DNA of 15,239 nucleotides from an uncultured Clostridia bacterium (GTDB taxonomy: Bacteria > Bacillota > Clostridia > Oscillospirales > Ruminococcaceae): assembly GCA_946533615.1 (NCBI GenBank), contig CAMNBY010000323.1, forward strand, positions 1-15,239, read 5' to 3'. Positions 6,689-14,086 of the stretch are shown here, piece by piece. Under the pieces are notes generated by a model. The model was given only the letters and a program-made list of their open reading frames with translations, was not told the DNA's origin and did no database searches. A program made the translations under genes and the position numbers. Each line of letters opens with the position of its first letter. Position 1 is the first letter of the stretch.

Positions 6689-6725
6689 AAATTTTGTGTA
6701 CAAAGTACAAAATTTATGATATAAT
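6689..6725 (+). promoter_or_regulatory. Extended -10 promoter overlapped by a dyad, upstream of the kinase-like gene
   Basis: TATAAT (6720-6725) is preceded by TGA, giving an extended -10 element, with a partial -35 TGTACA (6697-6702) 17 bp upstream. A 9-bp perfect inverted repeat, AAATTTTGT (6689-6697) and ACAAAATTT (6707-6715), has GTAC-AAA-GTAC (6698-6708) nested within it. The dyad covers the -35 region and spacer, the classic position for a repressor operator. Promoter is well supported; the operator is inferred. Confidence 0.65.
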
Positions 6726-6730
6726 AATTT

Positions 6731-6838
6731 TACGGGCAGAGAAAATGCTCGGATATGATAAAATTATCATAGGCGGCACCGCATGACACCTGTGCGTCAG
6801 CCGTGGGTCGTGAGGTATCGCCAATATCAATTCTGCGC
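6731..6838 (+). promoter_or_regulatory. Structured 5' leader of the kinase-like gene
   Basis: The predicted mRNA has about 120 nt before the ATG. Possible stems: GGATAT (6751-6756) with ATATC (6824-6828); a hairpin 6755-6770 (ATGATA/TATCAT); GGCG (6772-6775) with CGCC (6819-6822); and CGCA/TGCG (6780-6783 with 6793-6796). They suggest a multi-stem junction ending shortly before the ribosome binding site. I compared it by memory with common riboswitch classes and did not recognise it. Could be a cis-regulatory RNA or chance pairing. Confidence 0.35.
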
Positions 6839-6853
6839 AAAGGAGGCTTTGTT

Positions 6854-7477
6854 ATGAGATCAATAATCACAATCAGCCGAGAATTCGGAAGCGGAGGGCG
6901 CGAGATAGGCAAGCTGCTTGCCGATAGCCTGAATATAGATTTTTATGACAAGGAGCTCCTTGAGATCGCGTCAAAGAAAAGCGGCATCTGTGAAGAACTT
7001 TTCGTTAAGCATGACGAGAATTATACGAACAGCTTTCTCTATTCTCTTGTTATGGGCAGCTATCCGGTCGGCTCTGACGGCAGGATAAACACCGAGCTGC
7101 CACTTAACCAGAAGATCTTCCTTGCCCAGTTCGACGTGATAAGACAGCTGGCGGAAAAAGGCCCCTGCGTTATCGTCGGGCGCTGTGCCGACTATGTCCT
7201 CAGAAATCAGGATAATGTCATAAACTTCTTCATCAGCGGAGATATGCTGCACAAGAAGCGCCGTATCCTCGAGCGCTACGACATCGAGAAGAACAAGGCC
7301 GAGGACTTTATCCGCAAGACCGACAAGCGCCGTGCTAATTATTACAACTACTACACCGACAGAAAATGGGGCGAGGCCAAGAACTATGACCTCTGCATCA
7401 ACTCCTCTAAAACAGGGATCGAGGGCGCAGTCCAGCTCATGCAGGACTACATCAAGATCAAAGAGGAGCTCTCCTGA
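6854..7477 (+). CDS. Cytidylate kinase-like family protein
   Basis: A P-loop NTPase of 207 aa resembling the AAA_26 / cytidylate kinase-like family. The N-terminal ITISREFGSGGREIGKLLA (residues 5-23) is a Walker A-type loop; VIVGRCADYVL (about 99-109) is the second conserved motif; a basic, Tyr-rich stretch (RKTDKRRANYYNYYTDRKWG) resembles the LID region. True CMP kinases phosphorylate CMP or dCMP; members of this divergent family, common in Clostridia, mostly have no proven substrate. The frame is open from GTG 6803, but ATG 6854 has AAAGGAGG (6839-6846) 7 nt upstream, so it is the start. It is a single-gene unit with its own promoter, dyad, leader and terminator. Confidence 0.85.
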   Translation: MRSIITISREFGSGGREIGKLLADSLNIDFYDKELLEIASKKSGICEELFVKHDENYTNSFLYSLVMGSYPVGSDGRINTELPLNQKIFLAQFDVIRQLAEKGPCVIVGRCADYVLRNQDNVINFFISGDMLHKKRRILERYDIEKNKAEDFIRKTDKRRANYYNYYTDRKWGEAKNYDLCINSSKTGIEGAVQLMQDYIKIKEELS

Positions 7478-7523
7478 TACCGAACGACCACTTTCAATTC
7501 ATTTTACTTTCCTTACTTTCCGA

Positions 7524-7556
7524 AAGAGCCGCCCCTCGGGGCGGCTTCTTTCTTTT
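7524..7556 (+). terminator. Terminator after the kinase-like gene
   Basis: An 8-bp stem AGCCGCCC (7527-7534) with GGGCGGCT (7539-7546) and a four-base loop is followed by TCTTTCTTTT. It lies about 50 nt beyond the kinase-like stop codon. It may also stop the convergent minus-strand lipoprotein transcript, though the T-run in that direction is weaker. Confidence 0.85.
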
Positions 7557-7586
7557 GCGGTGTTATCTGAGAGTGTCTTTTAGTTC

Positions 7587-8546
7587 TTAGTTTACCCTTT
7601 CAAGGCGGTAGTAAAATTTATTAGCACTATTATAGGTTGCATAAAGAATATCCTCATTTTCTCTGTATAGATAATTTATTTGGAGCCCTCCTAAATATGC
7701 GAGATCAAAATTATGATCATCAGGATCAAAAAAAGTAACGGTTGTCTCTTCGCCTTTTTGATTCAAGCAGGTGCCGTCCTCGCGGATAGTAATAGTGCCG
7801 CTGCCTCGGATATAGTCGTATGCCTTTTGGGACTCCTCGTCAAGACTTCCGAATATGCTGTCGTCCTGAACCAGCTTGAAAGTGCCGACAACGTCCTTGA
7901 GCTGCTGTTCCATGGGTATACGTTCTTTCCTTACAAGGGTAATGGGATTCTTGGTATGCAGAGCATAGCTGCTTGGTTCCTGCTTATCGGACAAAGTAAG
8001 AGTTATGCGGTCGTTCTCTATCTCACCGCTGTATTCATCGCCGGAGCCGCTTGTTTCAATAGTTATTTCATACGATTTTTTAGGATCGTAAGCATCTTTT
8101 CTATCGCAATAATAGAGTGTATCTGAATCCCAGATATAACCGGGAAGAGAAGGGATAAAAACTGATCTGTGATCCCAAAAAGTAACATTAGTCCAGAATG
8201 AATTCCAAAAAATTTCATCCATGGGGTCATTGATATCAGGCTTGCGAGCCTCTGCTTCTTCCCTTATCTCGGCGAATGTCTCATCGGTATACACCCACAC
8301 TCCCGATTGCAGATATTCCTCGAGCGTCATTTCGGGCTCGGGCTCTGCTTCGGAATCGGCGGCTTCCGAGCCGTCAGAGTCCTCGGCCTCGGGGATAGCC
8401 GCCTCTGCGGCGGTGGTGGTCTTGCCCGTGTTCTTCTTCTTTGTGATGTACACGCCGCTGCTCTCGCTGTCGTCGCTGCTGCCGCAGGCCGCGAGGCTCA
8501 GGGTCATTACTGCTGCTGCCATGATTGCTGTGATCTTCTTTAACAT
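7587..8546 (-). CDS. Putative lipoprotein of unknown function
   Basis: A 319-aa exported protein that I do not recognise. Residues 1-21 form a lipoprotein signal peptide with lipobox LAAC (Cys21). Residues about 22-80 are a low-complexity Ser/Glu/Asp/Ala linker, presumably spanning the wall. The remainder has two beta-rich parts, the second (from about VVGTFKLV to GSGTITIREDG and YYRLERV) reminiscent of small lipocalin-like or stress lipoproteins; that similarity is only an impression. ATG 8546 is the start because GGAGGT (8554-8559) lies just upstream; the earlier in-frame ATG (8561) would place the ribosome binding site inside the coding sequence. The mature part is richer in A and T than neighbouring genes. 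Upstream is a possible ECF-sigma promoter. Confidence 0.8.
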   Translation of the reverse strand: MLKKITAIMAAAVMTLSLAACGSSDDSESSGVYITKKKNTGKTTTAAEAAIPEAEDSDGSEAADSEAEPEPEMTLEEYLQSGVWVYTDETFAEIREEAEARKPDINDPMDEIFWNSFWTNVTFWDHRSVFIPSLPGYIWDSDTLYYCDRKDAYDPKKSYEITIETSGSGDEYSGEIENDRITLTLSDKQEPSSYALHTKNPITLVRKERIPMEQQLKDVVGTFKLVQDDSIFGSLDEESQKAYDYIRGSGTITIREDGTCLNQKGEETTVTFFDPDDHNFDLAYLGGLQINYLYRENEDILYATYNSANKFYYRLERVN

Positions 8547-8604
8547 TGTTTTTACCTCCAAATATGTATTTTGTTACGGAGCGCTTTTCTCTGCTCTTGA
8601 TTAT

Positions 8605-8633
8605 TAGAGGCCGCAAGTCCCCAAAAGGTTAAA
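8605..8633 (-). promoter_or_regulatory. Possible ECF-sigma promoter of the lipoprotein gene
   Basis: On the minus strand TTTAACCTTTT (-35, beginning at 8633) is followed after a 17-bp spacer (8611-8627) by CCTCTAATAA (-10, beginning at 8610). Extracytoplasmic-function sigma factors of Firmicutes favour an AAC-type -35 and a CGTC-like -10 at about this spacing. No good sigma-A pair is visible in the same spacer. Start of transcription would be near 8598, giving a leader of about 50 nt. Inference from pattern only. Confidence 0.4.
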
Positions 8634-8648
8634 GCAATTTTGAAAAAA

Positions 8649-8687
8649 TTTCAAAAAAAAATAAAGCCCCGCCTTTGACGGGGCTTT
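8649..8687 (-). terminator. Terminator of the GH25 muramidase gene
   Basis: Reading the minus strand, a perfect 9-bp stem (8679-8687 with 8663-8671; AAAGCCCCG/CGGGGCTTT) and 7-nt loop is followed by a run of about ten T (8653-8662). It begins 8 nt beyond the stop codon. Confidence 0.92.
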
Positions 8688-8694
8688 GACTGTC

Positions 8695-11600
8695 TTATTT
8701 TACCTTGACGGTCTTTACCGCACTGTAGTTGCCGTAGCGCGTGTTGTTCGCCGCAATGTAGGAACGCACCTTGACGTACCAGGTCTCGCCGCTCTTGGGA
8801 ACGCTCGAGAAATTCTCCGTCAGGTCGGAAAGGTTCGTGGTGGACCAGGAGTGAACGTTCGACGAGAAGTCCGGGGTCGTGGAGTAAAGCACCTGATAGC
8901 CTGTGGCGCCTGCGGTGGCGGCGTTCCATTTAAGGGTGAACGCCCCGCTCTTTGTCGAGGTCAGCGAGGTTATCTTGTTCTTCTCGGGCTTTATCACGAA
9001 GGTTCGGGTGAAGCTGCTCGTCACGTTCCTGCCTGCGGGATAAACTGTTATCTCGGCAAGGCCGACAGCCCTGTTCTTCGAGTAGCTCACAGAGTATTCG
9101 CTCTTCGGTATCGCGGTGCCGTCCTTGAAGCGCAGGGTGGCTTCGGGCTTTAACAAAAATCCCGTGTAGGTGTAGGAGGCGTAGGGAATAGTCAGCTTTG
9201 CGTAGCTTGAGGAAACGTCCAGCGCCTTGACGGTGAAGGTCTTCTTGTAAACGCCCGTGTAGTCGCCGATGCCTGTTACTGAGATCGTGGCGGTGCCGAC
9301 GTTTGTGTTGTTGCTGTAGCTCAGCTTGTAATCCTTGTTGAGCGTAAGCTTCGTGCCGTTGTCCTTGACGGTGACGGTGGGCTTGATGCCTCTTCCGCGG
9401 TAGGTGTAGGAGGCGTAGGGGATAGTCACCTTGCAGTTTGCGATGTCGTTCGCAGAGAGCTCGAGGGTGGTGGTCTTTACCGCCGAGGAATACTTGTACT
9501 CGCCGTTCTTGTAGTACGTCCTTACCTTAAAGGTGTACTTGGTCTCGGGTTCAAGGTCGGAGAAGGTGTAGGTCAGGGTGCTGCTGTTCAGAGTGCCCTT
9601 GCGGTTATAGACGCCTGTCTCCGTGTTGTAGACATAGGTGTGATACTGATAGGCTCCGGGAACGGCGTCCCAGCTGAGGCTCACTGTGCGTGAGGTGACT
9701 GCTGCGACCCTCGGGGTGGGTGCCTTCTTTCCGATAACGAAGCCTGTCTCCTCCGAGCTCGTGCCGTAGTATCTTACGCCGTCGAGCTTGATGTAGGGTC
9801 TGAGGTAGGCGGTGTAAACGCCGTTGTTAAGATTCTTGACGGTCGTGCTGAGGGATTCGGTCTCGGCCATTGGCTGAGCCTCTGCTCCGTTCTTCGAGAT
9901 ATAGAGCCTGTAGCCGTTTGCGCCCGAGGCCGCCGACCACTTGAAGGTGGTGTTGCCCGTGCTGTCATCGGACGTGCAGGTGAAGCTTGCGGGAGCGTCG
10001 CAGCGGGTCGCACAGAGCAGGCCTTCGGAGTTCTCGCCTATGATGCAGCCCACATCGGCGTTGTGGTAGGGGCTGACCTTGAAGAAATAGATGGTGCCCT
10101 TTGTGAGGCCTGTAAGCGTGGCCTTGGTCGAGGTGGTTCTTTTAAGCTCGACATACTTGCCCGCAGCGGAGCTGTAGTAGATCACCTGATAGCCCGCAGC
10201 ACCTGCGGCCTTGCTCCACGAGAGGGTGATGCTGGTGTCGGTCTTTGAAACGAAGGTCGGCGCCGCGATAGCTGCGTGCATGGTGGCGACGATGGCTTCA
10301 CCGCCGTAGCTGCCCGTGGTCGTGGTGCCGTCGCTCTCCTTGAAGTAGCAGCGGATCCTTACCTTATATTTTGTGCCTGCGTCGAGGCCTGTGACGTTGC
10401 AGCTGTTTGTGGTAACTTTGGTCTTGTTGTAATATTTGCCCGTGCTCTCGTTGTAGATCTGCACTGCATACTCGTCGGCGTCCGTCACCTTGTTCCAGGT
10501 GAGCTTGATCGACGATGTGGTCTGCGTCGTCTGCCACGGAGCGGTAGGCGCAGATTTTTTAAGGACGATCTCGTTTGAGGGGGCGCTGTATATCTTCTGG
10601 TTGTTCACAAGGTAATAGCCCTTGACGTAATAGGTCGTCAGGCTGCCCGTGAGGGCGATGGTGGCGGAGGTGCCTGTTGCGTTCTTGACTATCTCGGCAC
10701 CCGAGCTTGTATTCTTGAAGACGTCATAGGCCGTGCTGCCGCTCGAGGCGCTCCAGGTAAGCTTCGCGCTGTCGGACACCGCTCCCGAAACTGCAAGGTT
10801 TTCAACTGTCTCGGGAGGCTCGGAGTTATCGTACTTTACATTCAGGTCGGCATAGCCCGCGATGCCGTTCACAACGCCGTAGCCGTACTGCCAGATATTG
10901 AAGGGACCCTCGAACTTGGTCTGCATGGTGTAATTCGCCAGCCAGATCGGATAGAGGGCAGAGAGCTCTTCGCCGTTGAGCCAGTAGGTATACCAGCTGA
11001 TATTGGTGTAGATACCGGGGGCGTAGCCGTAGCTTTTTATCCTTTCGCAGAAGGCCTTGTTGATCTCGGTCTTCTGTGCTTTGGTAAGGCCTGCGTTATC
11101 AAGTCTGCCCTTGGCGTTTTCGACGGTTTCCATATCGAAATAGACAGGCAGCTCAAGCTTTGTGCCCTTGATGTACTTGTAGACGAAGTCGGCCTCCTCG
11201 CGAGCCTCGGCGACGGTGATGGCCTGCGTATAGAAGTAAACGCCGACGTCAAGCCCTGCGGCCTTTGCACCGATGAGGTAGGACTGGAACTTATCGTCCA
11301 GCACGAGAGTTCCTGCGGCGCCGTAGCCTCTGTAGCCCGCTCTGAGTATTGCAAAGCTGTAGCCCTCGGCCTTTACCTTCGCCCAGTCGATATTTCCCTG
11401 ATAGTAGGAAACGTCGATGCCGTAGGTCTTGCGGCTGTTGGCGAAGCGGGCCTGATGGACAAGGTTATCGCTGTTATAGACATAAGAGGTGAGCACCCTC
11501 ATTCCGAGAGCCTTGTCAAGCGACACGGTATTTCCCAGCCCCTGATCCATCAGGGAGGAGATATACTTATGGTAAGAGGGGTCGTTCTCGGAGCAGGGGA

Positions 11601-11931
11601 CGGTATCGCCCTCGAAGACATACTCGCCAAGCTCGGCAAGCTCGGGGTTTTTCTCAAGGTACTCCTGCTCTTTCTTGCTGCCTTCCTCGGCAGAGGACAA
11701 AGCAAGCCCGCTCGTTCCTGCGGACTCGGCGGCCTCGAGCGAGATCGTTTGCTCGTCGGCTGCTTCCGCATCTGCCTCGGGCTCTTCGTCAGCTTCAACA
11801 CTGACTGCTGTTTCCTCGGCTGTCTGAGGGGCTTCGATCGTCTGCGCCTCGGCGGCTGTCGCGGGTATCATCGCCTGAGCCAGAAGCATCAGCGAAACAA
11901 GCGCGCTTATCGCAGCTTTTTTGATTTTCAT
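8695..11931 (-). CDS. Secreted GH25 muramidase with FN3 and Ig-like repeats
   Basis: A 1078-aa secreted wall hydrolase. Residues 1-27 are a signal peptide (cleavage near ATAAEA), followed by an acidic linker to about 85. The GH25 domain (about 168-368) starts with YGIDVSYYQGNIDW (Asp173), continues with YFDMET (Asp266, Glu268) and ends with FNIWQYG and Asp362, so the catalytic acids are present; GH25 enzymes cleave the MurNAc-GlcNAc bond of peptidoglycan. Then come five fibronectin type III-like repeats (about 374-820), two beta-rich IPYASYTY repeats (about 825-990, each ending in a TYTG/YKKTF-like pattern), and a final FN3 repeat (about 993-1078). No sortase or SLH anchor is seen, so it is probably released or held by its repeats. 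Likely role is wall remodelling or lysis of competitors. Start ATG 11931 has AAAGGAT and AGG upstream at loose spacing. Confidence 0.92.
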   Translation of the reverse strand: MKIKKAAISALVSLMLLAQAMIPATAAEAQTIEAPQTAEETAVSVEADEEPEADAEAADEQTISLEAAESAGTSGLALSSAEEGSKKEQEYLEKNPELAELGEYVFEGDTVPCSENDPSYHKYISSLMDQGLGNTVSLDKALGMRVLTSYVYNSDNLVHQARFANSRKTYGIDVSYYQGNIDWAKVKAEGYSFAILRAGYRGYGAAGTLVLDDKFQSYLIGAKAAGLDVGVYFYTQAITVAEAREEADFVYKYIKGTKLELPVYFDMETVENAKGRLDNAGLTKAQKTEINKAFCERIKSYGYAPGIYTNISWYTYWLNGEELSALYPIWLANYTMQTKFEGPFNIWQYGYGVVNGIAGYADLNVKYDNSEPPETVENLAVSGAVSDSAKLTWSASSGSTAYDVFKNTSSGAEIVKNATGTSATIALTGSLTTYYVKGYYLVNNQKIYSAPSNEIVLKKSAPTAPWQTTQTTSSIKLTWNKVTDADEYAVQIYNESTGKYYNKTKVTTNSCNVTGLDAGTKYKVRIRCYFKESDGTTTTGSYGGEAIVATMHAAIAAPTFVSKTDTSITLSWSKAAGAAGYQVIYYSSAAGKYVELKRTTSTKATLTGLTKGTIYFFKVSPYHNADVGCIIGENSEGLLCATRCDAPASFTCTSDDSTGNTTFKWSAASGANGYRLYISKNGAEAQPMAETESLSTTVKNLNNGVYTAYLRPYIKLDGVRYYGTSSEETGFVIGKKAPTPRVAAVTSRTVSLSWDAVPGAYQYHTYVYNTETGVYNRKGTLNSSTLTYTFSDLEPETKYTFKVRTYYKNGEYKYSSAVKTTTLELSANDIANCKVTIPYASYTYRGRGIKPTVTVKDNGTKLTLNKDYKLSYSNNTNVGTATISVTGIGDYTGVYKKTFTVKALDVSSSYAKLTIPYASYTYTGFLLKPEATLRFKDGTAIPKSEYSVSYSKNRAVGLAEITVYPAGRNVTSSFTRTFVIKPEKNKITSLTSTKSGAFTLKWNAATAGATGYQVLYSTTPDFSSNVHSWSTTNLSDLTENFSSVPKSGETWYVKVRSYIAANNTRYGNYSAVKTVKVK

Positions 11932-12036
11932 ATAAAAGACCTATCCTTTCCGGGCGTCAGAACAAGGGATATATCTGTGTTTCCCGAGCTCCGAGCGACT
12001 AATTTACACAAGCTGCACCTTAGTGTGCTAATTTTT

Positions 12037-12065
12037 ATTATACAAAAAAACGCCCAGTTTGTCAA
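12037..12065 (-). promoter_or_regulatory. Sigma-A promoter of the GH25 muramidase gene
   Basis: On the minus strand TTGACA (12060-12065) and TATAAT (12037-12042) match consensus perfectly with a 17-bp spacer. The leader to ATG 11931 is about 100 nt and contains a small GCAC/GTGC hairpin. The strength suggests abundant constitutive expression. Confidence 0.9.
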
Positions 12066-12104
12066 TATTAAAATAAAACCACCAAATATTACTATTTTAA
12101 TTTT

Positions 12105-12230
12105 TTTTAATTCCCCCACCGGCTTTCAACCGAGCGCTTGACAGGGCTTTGCGAGGCCTCCCCGGAGGGGAGGCAGTTTCATCTTGTGAATGAGGCGGCG
12201 GTGCAGCCGTTAGGCAGGCTTGTTTGCGGG
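12105..12230 (+). repeat. Composite hairpin-module repeat, copy 2 (one module plus tail)
   Basis: The same element as at 6436-6648 in the opposite orientation: TTAATTCCCCCACC, then CTTTCAACCGAGCGCTTG, the perfect hairpin GCCTCCCC-GGA-GGGGAGGC (12156-12174), then the tail with TGTGAATGAGG and GCAGCCGTTAGGCAGGCTTG. Only one hairpin module is present. It sits directly upstream of the GH25 promoter, so it is outside that transcript. Confidence 0.85.
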
Positions 12231-12259
12231 TGGTTCTATTATGGCTTTGTGCTGTGCTG

Positions 12260-12412
12260 AATTGATAGCCCCAAATGGATAGTTGATAATGGGCGGTGCC
12301 GCCTTCGGCGGGTTTTTCGCAAAGCCGACACTCACGGCAGCTGTCAACCCAATTGTGCATTGTGCATTGTGAATTGTGCATTGAAAAAATTATCAACTAT
12401 CAACTATCAATT
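12260..12412. repeat. Nested inverted-repeat miniature element
   Basis: Outer arms AATTGATAG (12260-12268) and CTATCAATT (12404-12412), and inner 12-bp arms ATAGTTGATAAT (12279-12290) and ATTATCAACTAT (12389-12400), are perfectly inverted. They enclose about 100 bp holding a GTGCCGCCTTCGGCGG hairpin (12297-12312) and a run of ATTGTGC/ATTGTG words (12351-12383). No ORF. The layout resembles a miniature inverted-repeat element; no target duplication was identified. Confidence 0.6.
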
Positions 12413-12465
12413 TCTCCCCTCCTGCACGACCCTTGCGAGGGCGTTATCTTCCCACACAGATCCAT

Positions 12466-12560
12466 CTGACCCCCACCGTATCGCGAGGGATATCTTTCGG
12501 CTCACACAGTTGTGAGGCGGCTTGCCGCCGATCTCGCGTATCGGCCCGTGCGGCCTTAGC
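12466..12560. repeat. Dispersed TCGCGAGGG-family repeat, copy C
   Basis: The first 25 bases equal 241-265. The rest diverges but keeps the family plan: a GTTGTGAGGCGGC segment, a GGCGG/CCGCC hairpin (about 12516-12529) and a TCTCGCG end. It lies right after the comFC stop codon, where a terminator would be expected; no T-run is visible, so it may serve as a transcript 3' structure. Confidence 0.65.
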
Positions 12561-12568
12561 ACCGCGAC

Positions 12569-13213
12569 TTAAAAAGAAGTTTTGCAGATGGTCACGGCGC
12601 CGACTTCTTTGGCTCCAAGATCAAGGAGAAGCCTTGCGCAGGCCGAGACTGTCGAGCCCGTGGTCAGGATATCGTCACAGATCATGACGCGCTCGCCCGA
12701 GAGATCGCGGGCGGCCTTGGCCTTTTCAAAGATGCTCTCGGCGTGGATGCGGCGCTCGGGGGCGTCCAGGTCGTGCTGGTGCTTGCGGCTGAACCTGCAC
12801 CGCAGCAGCCCTTTTTCGTATGGCAGCGAGAGGCGCTCGGCCAGCAGCCGCCCGAAGACCTCCGCCTGATCCTTGCCTCTCAGTGCCCGCTTGAACGGGT
12901 GCATCGGCACCGAGGTCACAAGAGTCGCGCTGTTCCCGCCGAGCCTCCCGGCAAGCAGGTCTGCCGCGTAGACCGCGAAGCTGCGGCCTTCGCCCTCTTT
13001 CAGAGCCAGCACTCCGTTTTTGGCGGCGCCGTCGTAGATAAAGGCCGAGGCAGCATATTCGCAGCCCTCGGGAGCGTCAGCGGCTATCCTTGCGGGCTCA
13101 AGCTTTTCCTCGCATTGGCCGCAGATGAGCTGCCCGCTCTCCAAAAGCTCCCCACAGCAGGGGCAGGAGGGCGGGAACGCAAAATCTATAACGGCTTGGG
13201 TGGCTTTGTTCAT
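12569..13213 (-). CDS. comFC: ComFC-like phosphoribosyltransferase
   Basis: A 214-aa protein of the ComF / amidophosphoribosyltransferase-like family. An N-terminal zinc finger has Cys17, Cys20, Cys31 and Cys34 (PSCPCCG, then CGQC). The C-terminal type I phosphoribosyltransferase fold has the PRPP loop VMICDDILTTGST (176-188) with the paired aspartates 180-181. SVPMHPFKRALRGKDQAE and RKHQHDLDAPER are further family motifs. ComF proteins support DNA uptake in competent bacteria, and many non-competent Clostridia keep a copy. It follows the radC-like gene by 13 bp; its ribosome binding site (AAGGA) overlaps the end of that gene, so the two are co-transcribed. Length is normal and all motifs are present. 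Confidence 0.92.
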   Translation of the reverse strand: MNKATQAVIDFAFPPSCPCCGELLESGQLICGQCEEKLEPARIAADAPEGCEYAASAFIYDGAAKNGVLALKEGEGRSFAVYAADLLAGRLGGNSATLVTSVPMHPFKRALRGKDQAEVFGRLLAERLSLPYEKGLLRCRFSRKHQHDLDAPERRIHAESIFEKAKAARDLSGERVMICDDILTTGSTVSACARLLLDLGAKEVGAVTICKTSF

Positions 13214-13226
13214 CGGCGCTCAGTCC

Positions 13227-13859
13227 TTATTCGTAGTCAAAGAATTCGCCCTTCTCCTTCAGCGAGCAGATGCCGTTCGGAGAGACGATGAAATGGTCTA
13301 TTATCTGTATCCCGAACTCCGAGAGCTCGCGGTTCAGTATGCGGGTAGAGCGAATGTCGCTGTCTGAGGGCAGGAAGCTGCCCCTTGGGTGGTTGTGCGC
13401 AAGCAGCAGATAGCCGCAGTCGTTCTCCCACGCAATGGTCTTTGCACGCTGCATCACGGTGATTATCCTTGTGTCGCCCTGCACGACCTCGGGGCGTCGG
13501 ATCCTTCCGCTGTCCCTGACGGGGAATATCAGCAGCTGCTCGTTTTTCAGGTCGCAGAGGGCGCTGAATATAGCGTACCTTAGCCCACGAATGTCGGTGA
13601 CTTTGAGGTCGCGCTTCTCGGGGCTTGTGACAAAGCTGATAAAAAAACGCAGCAGGCGGGCATTAGCCGAAGTGCCGAGACCCTGCTCCGCAAGGGCTTC
13701 GTCGTCGGCGCGTTCAAGCATTTTCAGGCCGCCGAAGTGGGCGGTAAGCTTTTCTGCCAGCTGCTGCGGGTCGGCCTGACATTCCGCCAGCCGCAGCAGC
13801 TTCGACAGGGTCTCGATGTCCTTTTTAAGGGGTAAGCTGCGGTCGGGGAGTCTGTTCAT
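13227..13859 (-). CDS. RadC-like JAMM-domain protein
   Basis: A 210-aa RadC / UPF0758 family protein. The N-terminal part (about 1-80) corresponds to the helix-hairpin-helix-like region but is divergent. The C-terminal JAB domain keeps the complete metal-binding set: Glu107 (NEQLL), His155 and His157 in HNHPRG, Ser165 and Asp168, followed by DHFIVS. RadC was once linked to DNA repair, but its true function is unsettled; the JAMM site suggests a metal-dependent hydrolase. ATG 13859 is chosen for AAAGGAG 6 nt upstream; an in-frame start at 13901 would overlap the preceding gene. It is the third gene of a four-gene operon and probably paired with comFC. Confidence 0.88.
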   Translation of the reverse strand: MNRLPDRSLPLKKDIETLSKLLRLAECQADPQQLAEKLTAHFGGLKMLERADDEALAEQGLGTSANARLLRFFISFVTSPEKRDLKVTDIRGLRYAIFSALCDLKNEQLLIFPVRDSGRIRRPEVVQGDTRIITVMQRAKTIAWENDCGYLLLAHNHPRGSFLPSDSDIRSTRILNRELSEFGIQIIDHFIVSPNGICSLKEKGEFFDYE

Positions 13860-13897
13860 GGCGTCTCCTTTTATATTATTTTGGTCATTGCTCCTGC

Positions 13898-14086
13898 TCA
13901 CTGTTTTCTTGCGACGGCGTACTCGTCGCCGTTTGACCAGTATGGGCAGGAAAACTCGGTGCCGCTCAAAAACCTCTGCATCTCGTCCTCGTCAAGGTCG
14001 ATGCCGCAGACGTAGCACTCGTATTCCTCGTCGTAGTAATAATTTGCGCACTCCTCGCAGGGGCCGCTGTTCTGTGCGCTGCTCAT
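13898..14086 (-). CDS. Small cysteine-rich acidic protein (DUF6472-like)
   Basis: A 62-aa protein. CEECANYYYDEEYECYVCGI contains two CxxC pairs (Cys10/13 and Cys24/27), followed by DLDEDEMQRFLSG and a further cysteine in FSCPYW, ending DEYAVARKQ. The cysteines suggest a small metal-binding protein. It resembles short clostridial proteins annotated as DUF6472, recalled from memory and not searched. Its ATG overlaps the stop of the membrane protein (ATGA, 14083-14086), and it is followed by radC after 38 bp. The function is unknown; the genomic link with RadC and ComFC is the main clue. Confidence 0.8.
   Translation of the reverse strand: MSSAQNSGPCEECANYYYDEEYECYVCGIDLDEDEMQRFLSGTEFSCPYWSNGDEYAVARKQ

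Noticed and set aside
6731..6838. A known riboswitch (ZTP, THF, fluoride, guanidine, purine, c-di-GMP considered)
   Set aside because: GGGTCGTGA resembles part of the ZTP class, but the required CCGCCTGGGC-type second half is absent; no other class fitted. Kept only as an unnamed structured leader.
6803..6853. N-terminal extension of the kinase-like protein from GTG 6803
   Set aside because: It lies within the structured leader with no ribosome binding site, whereas ATG 6854 has a full AAAGGAGG.
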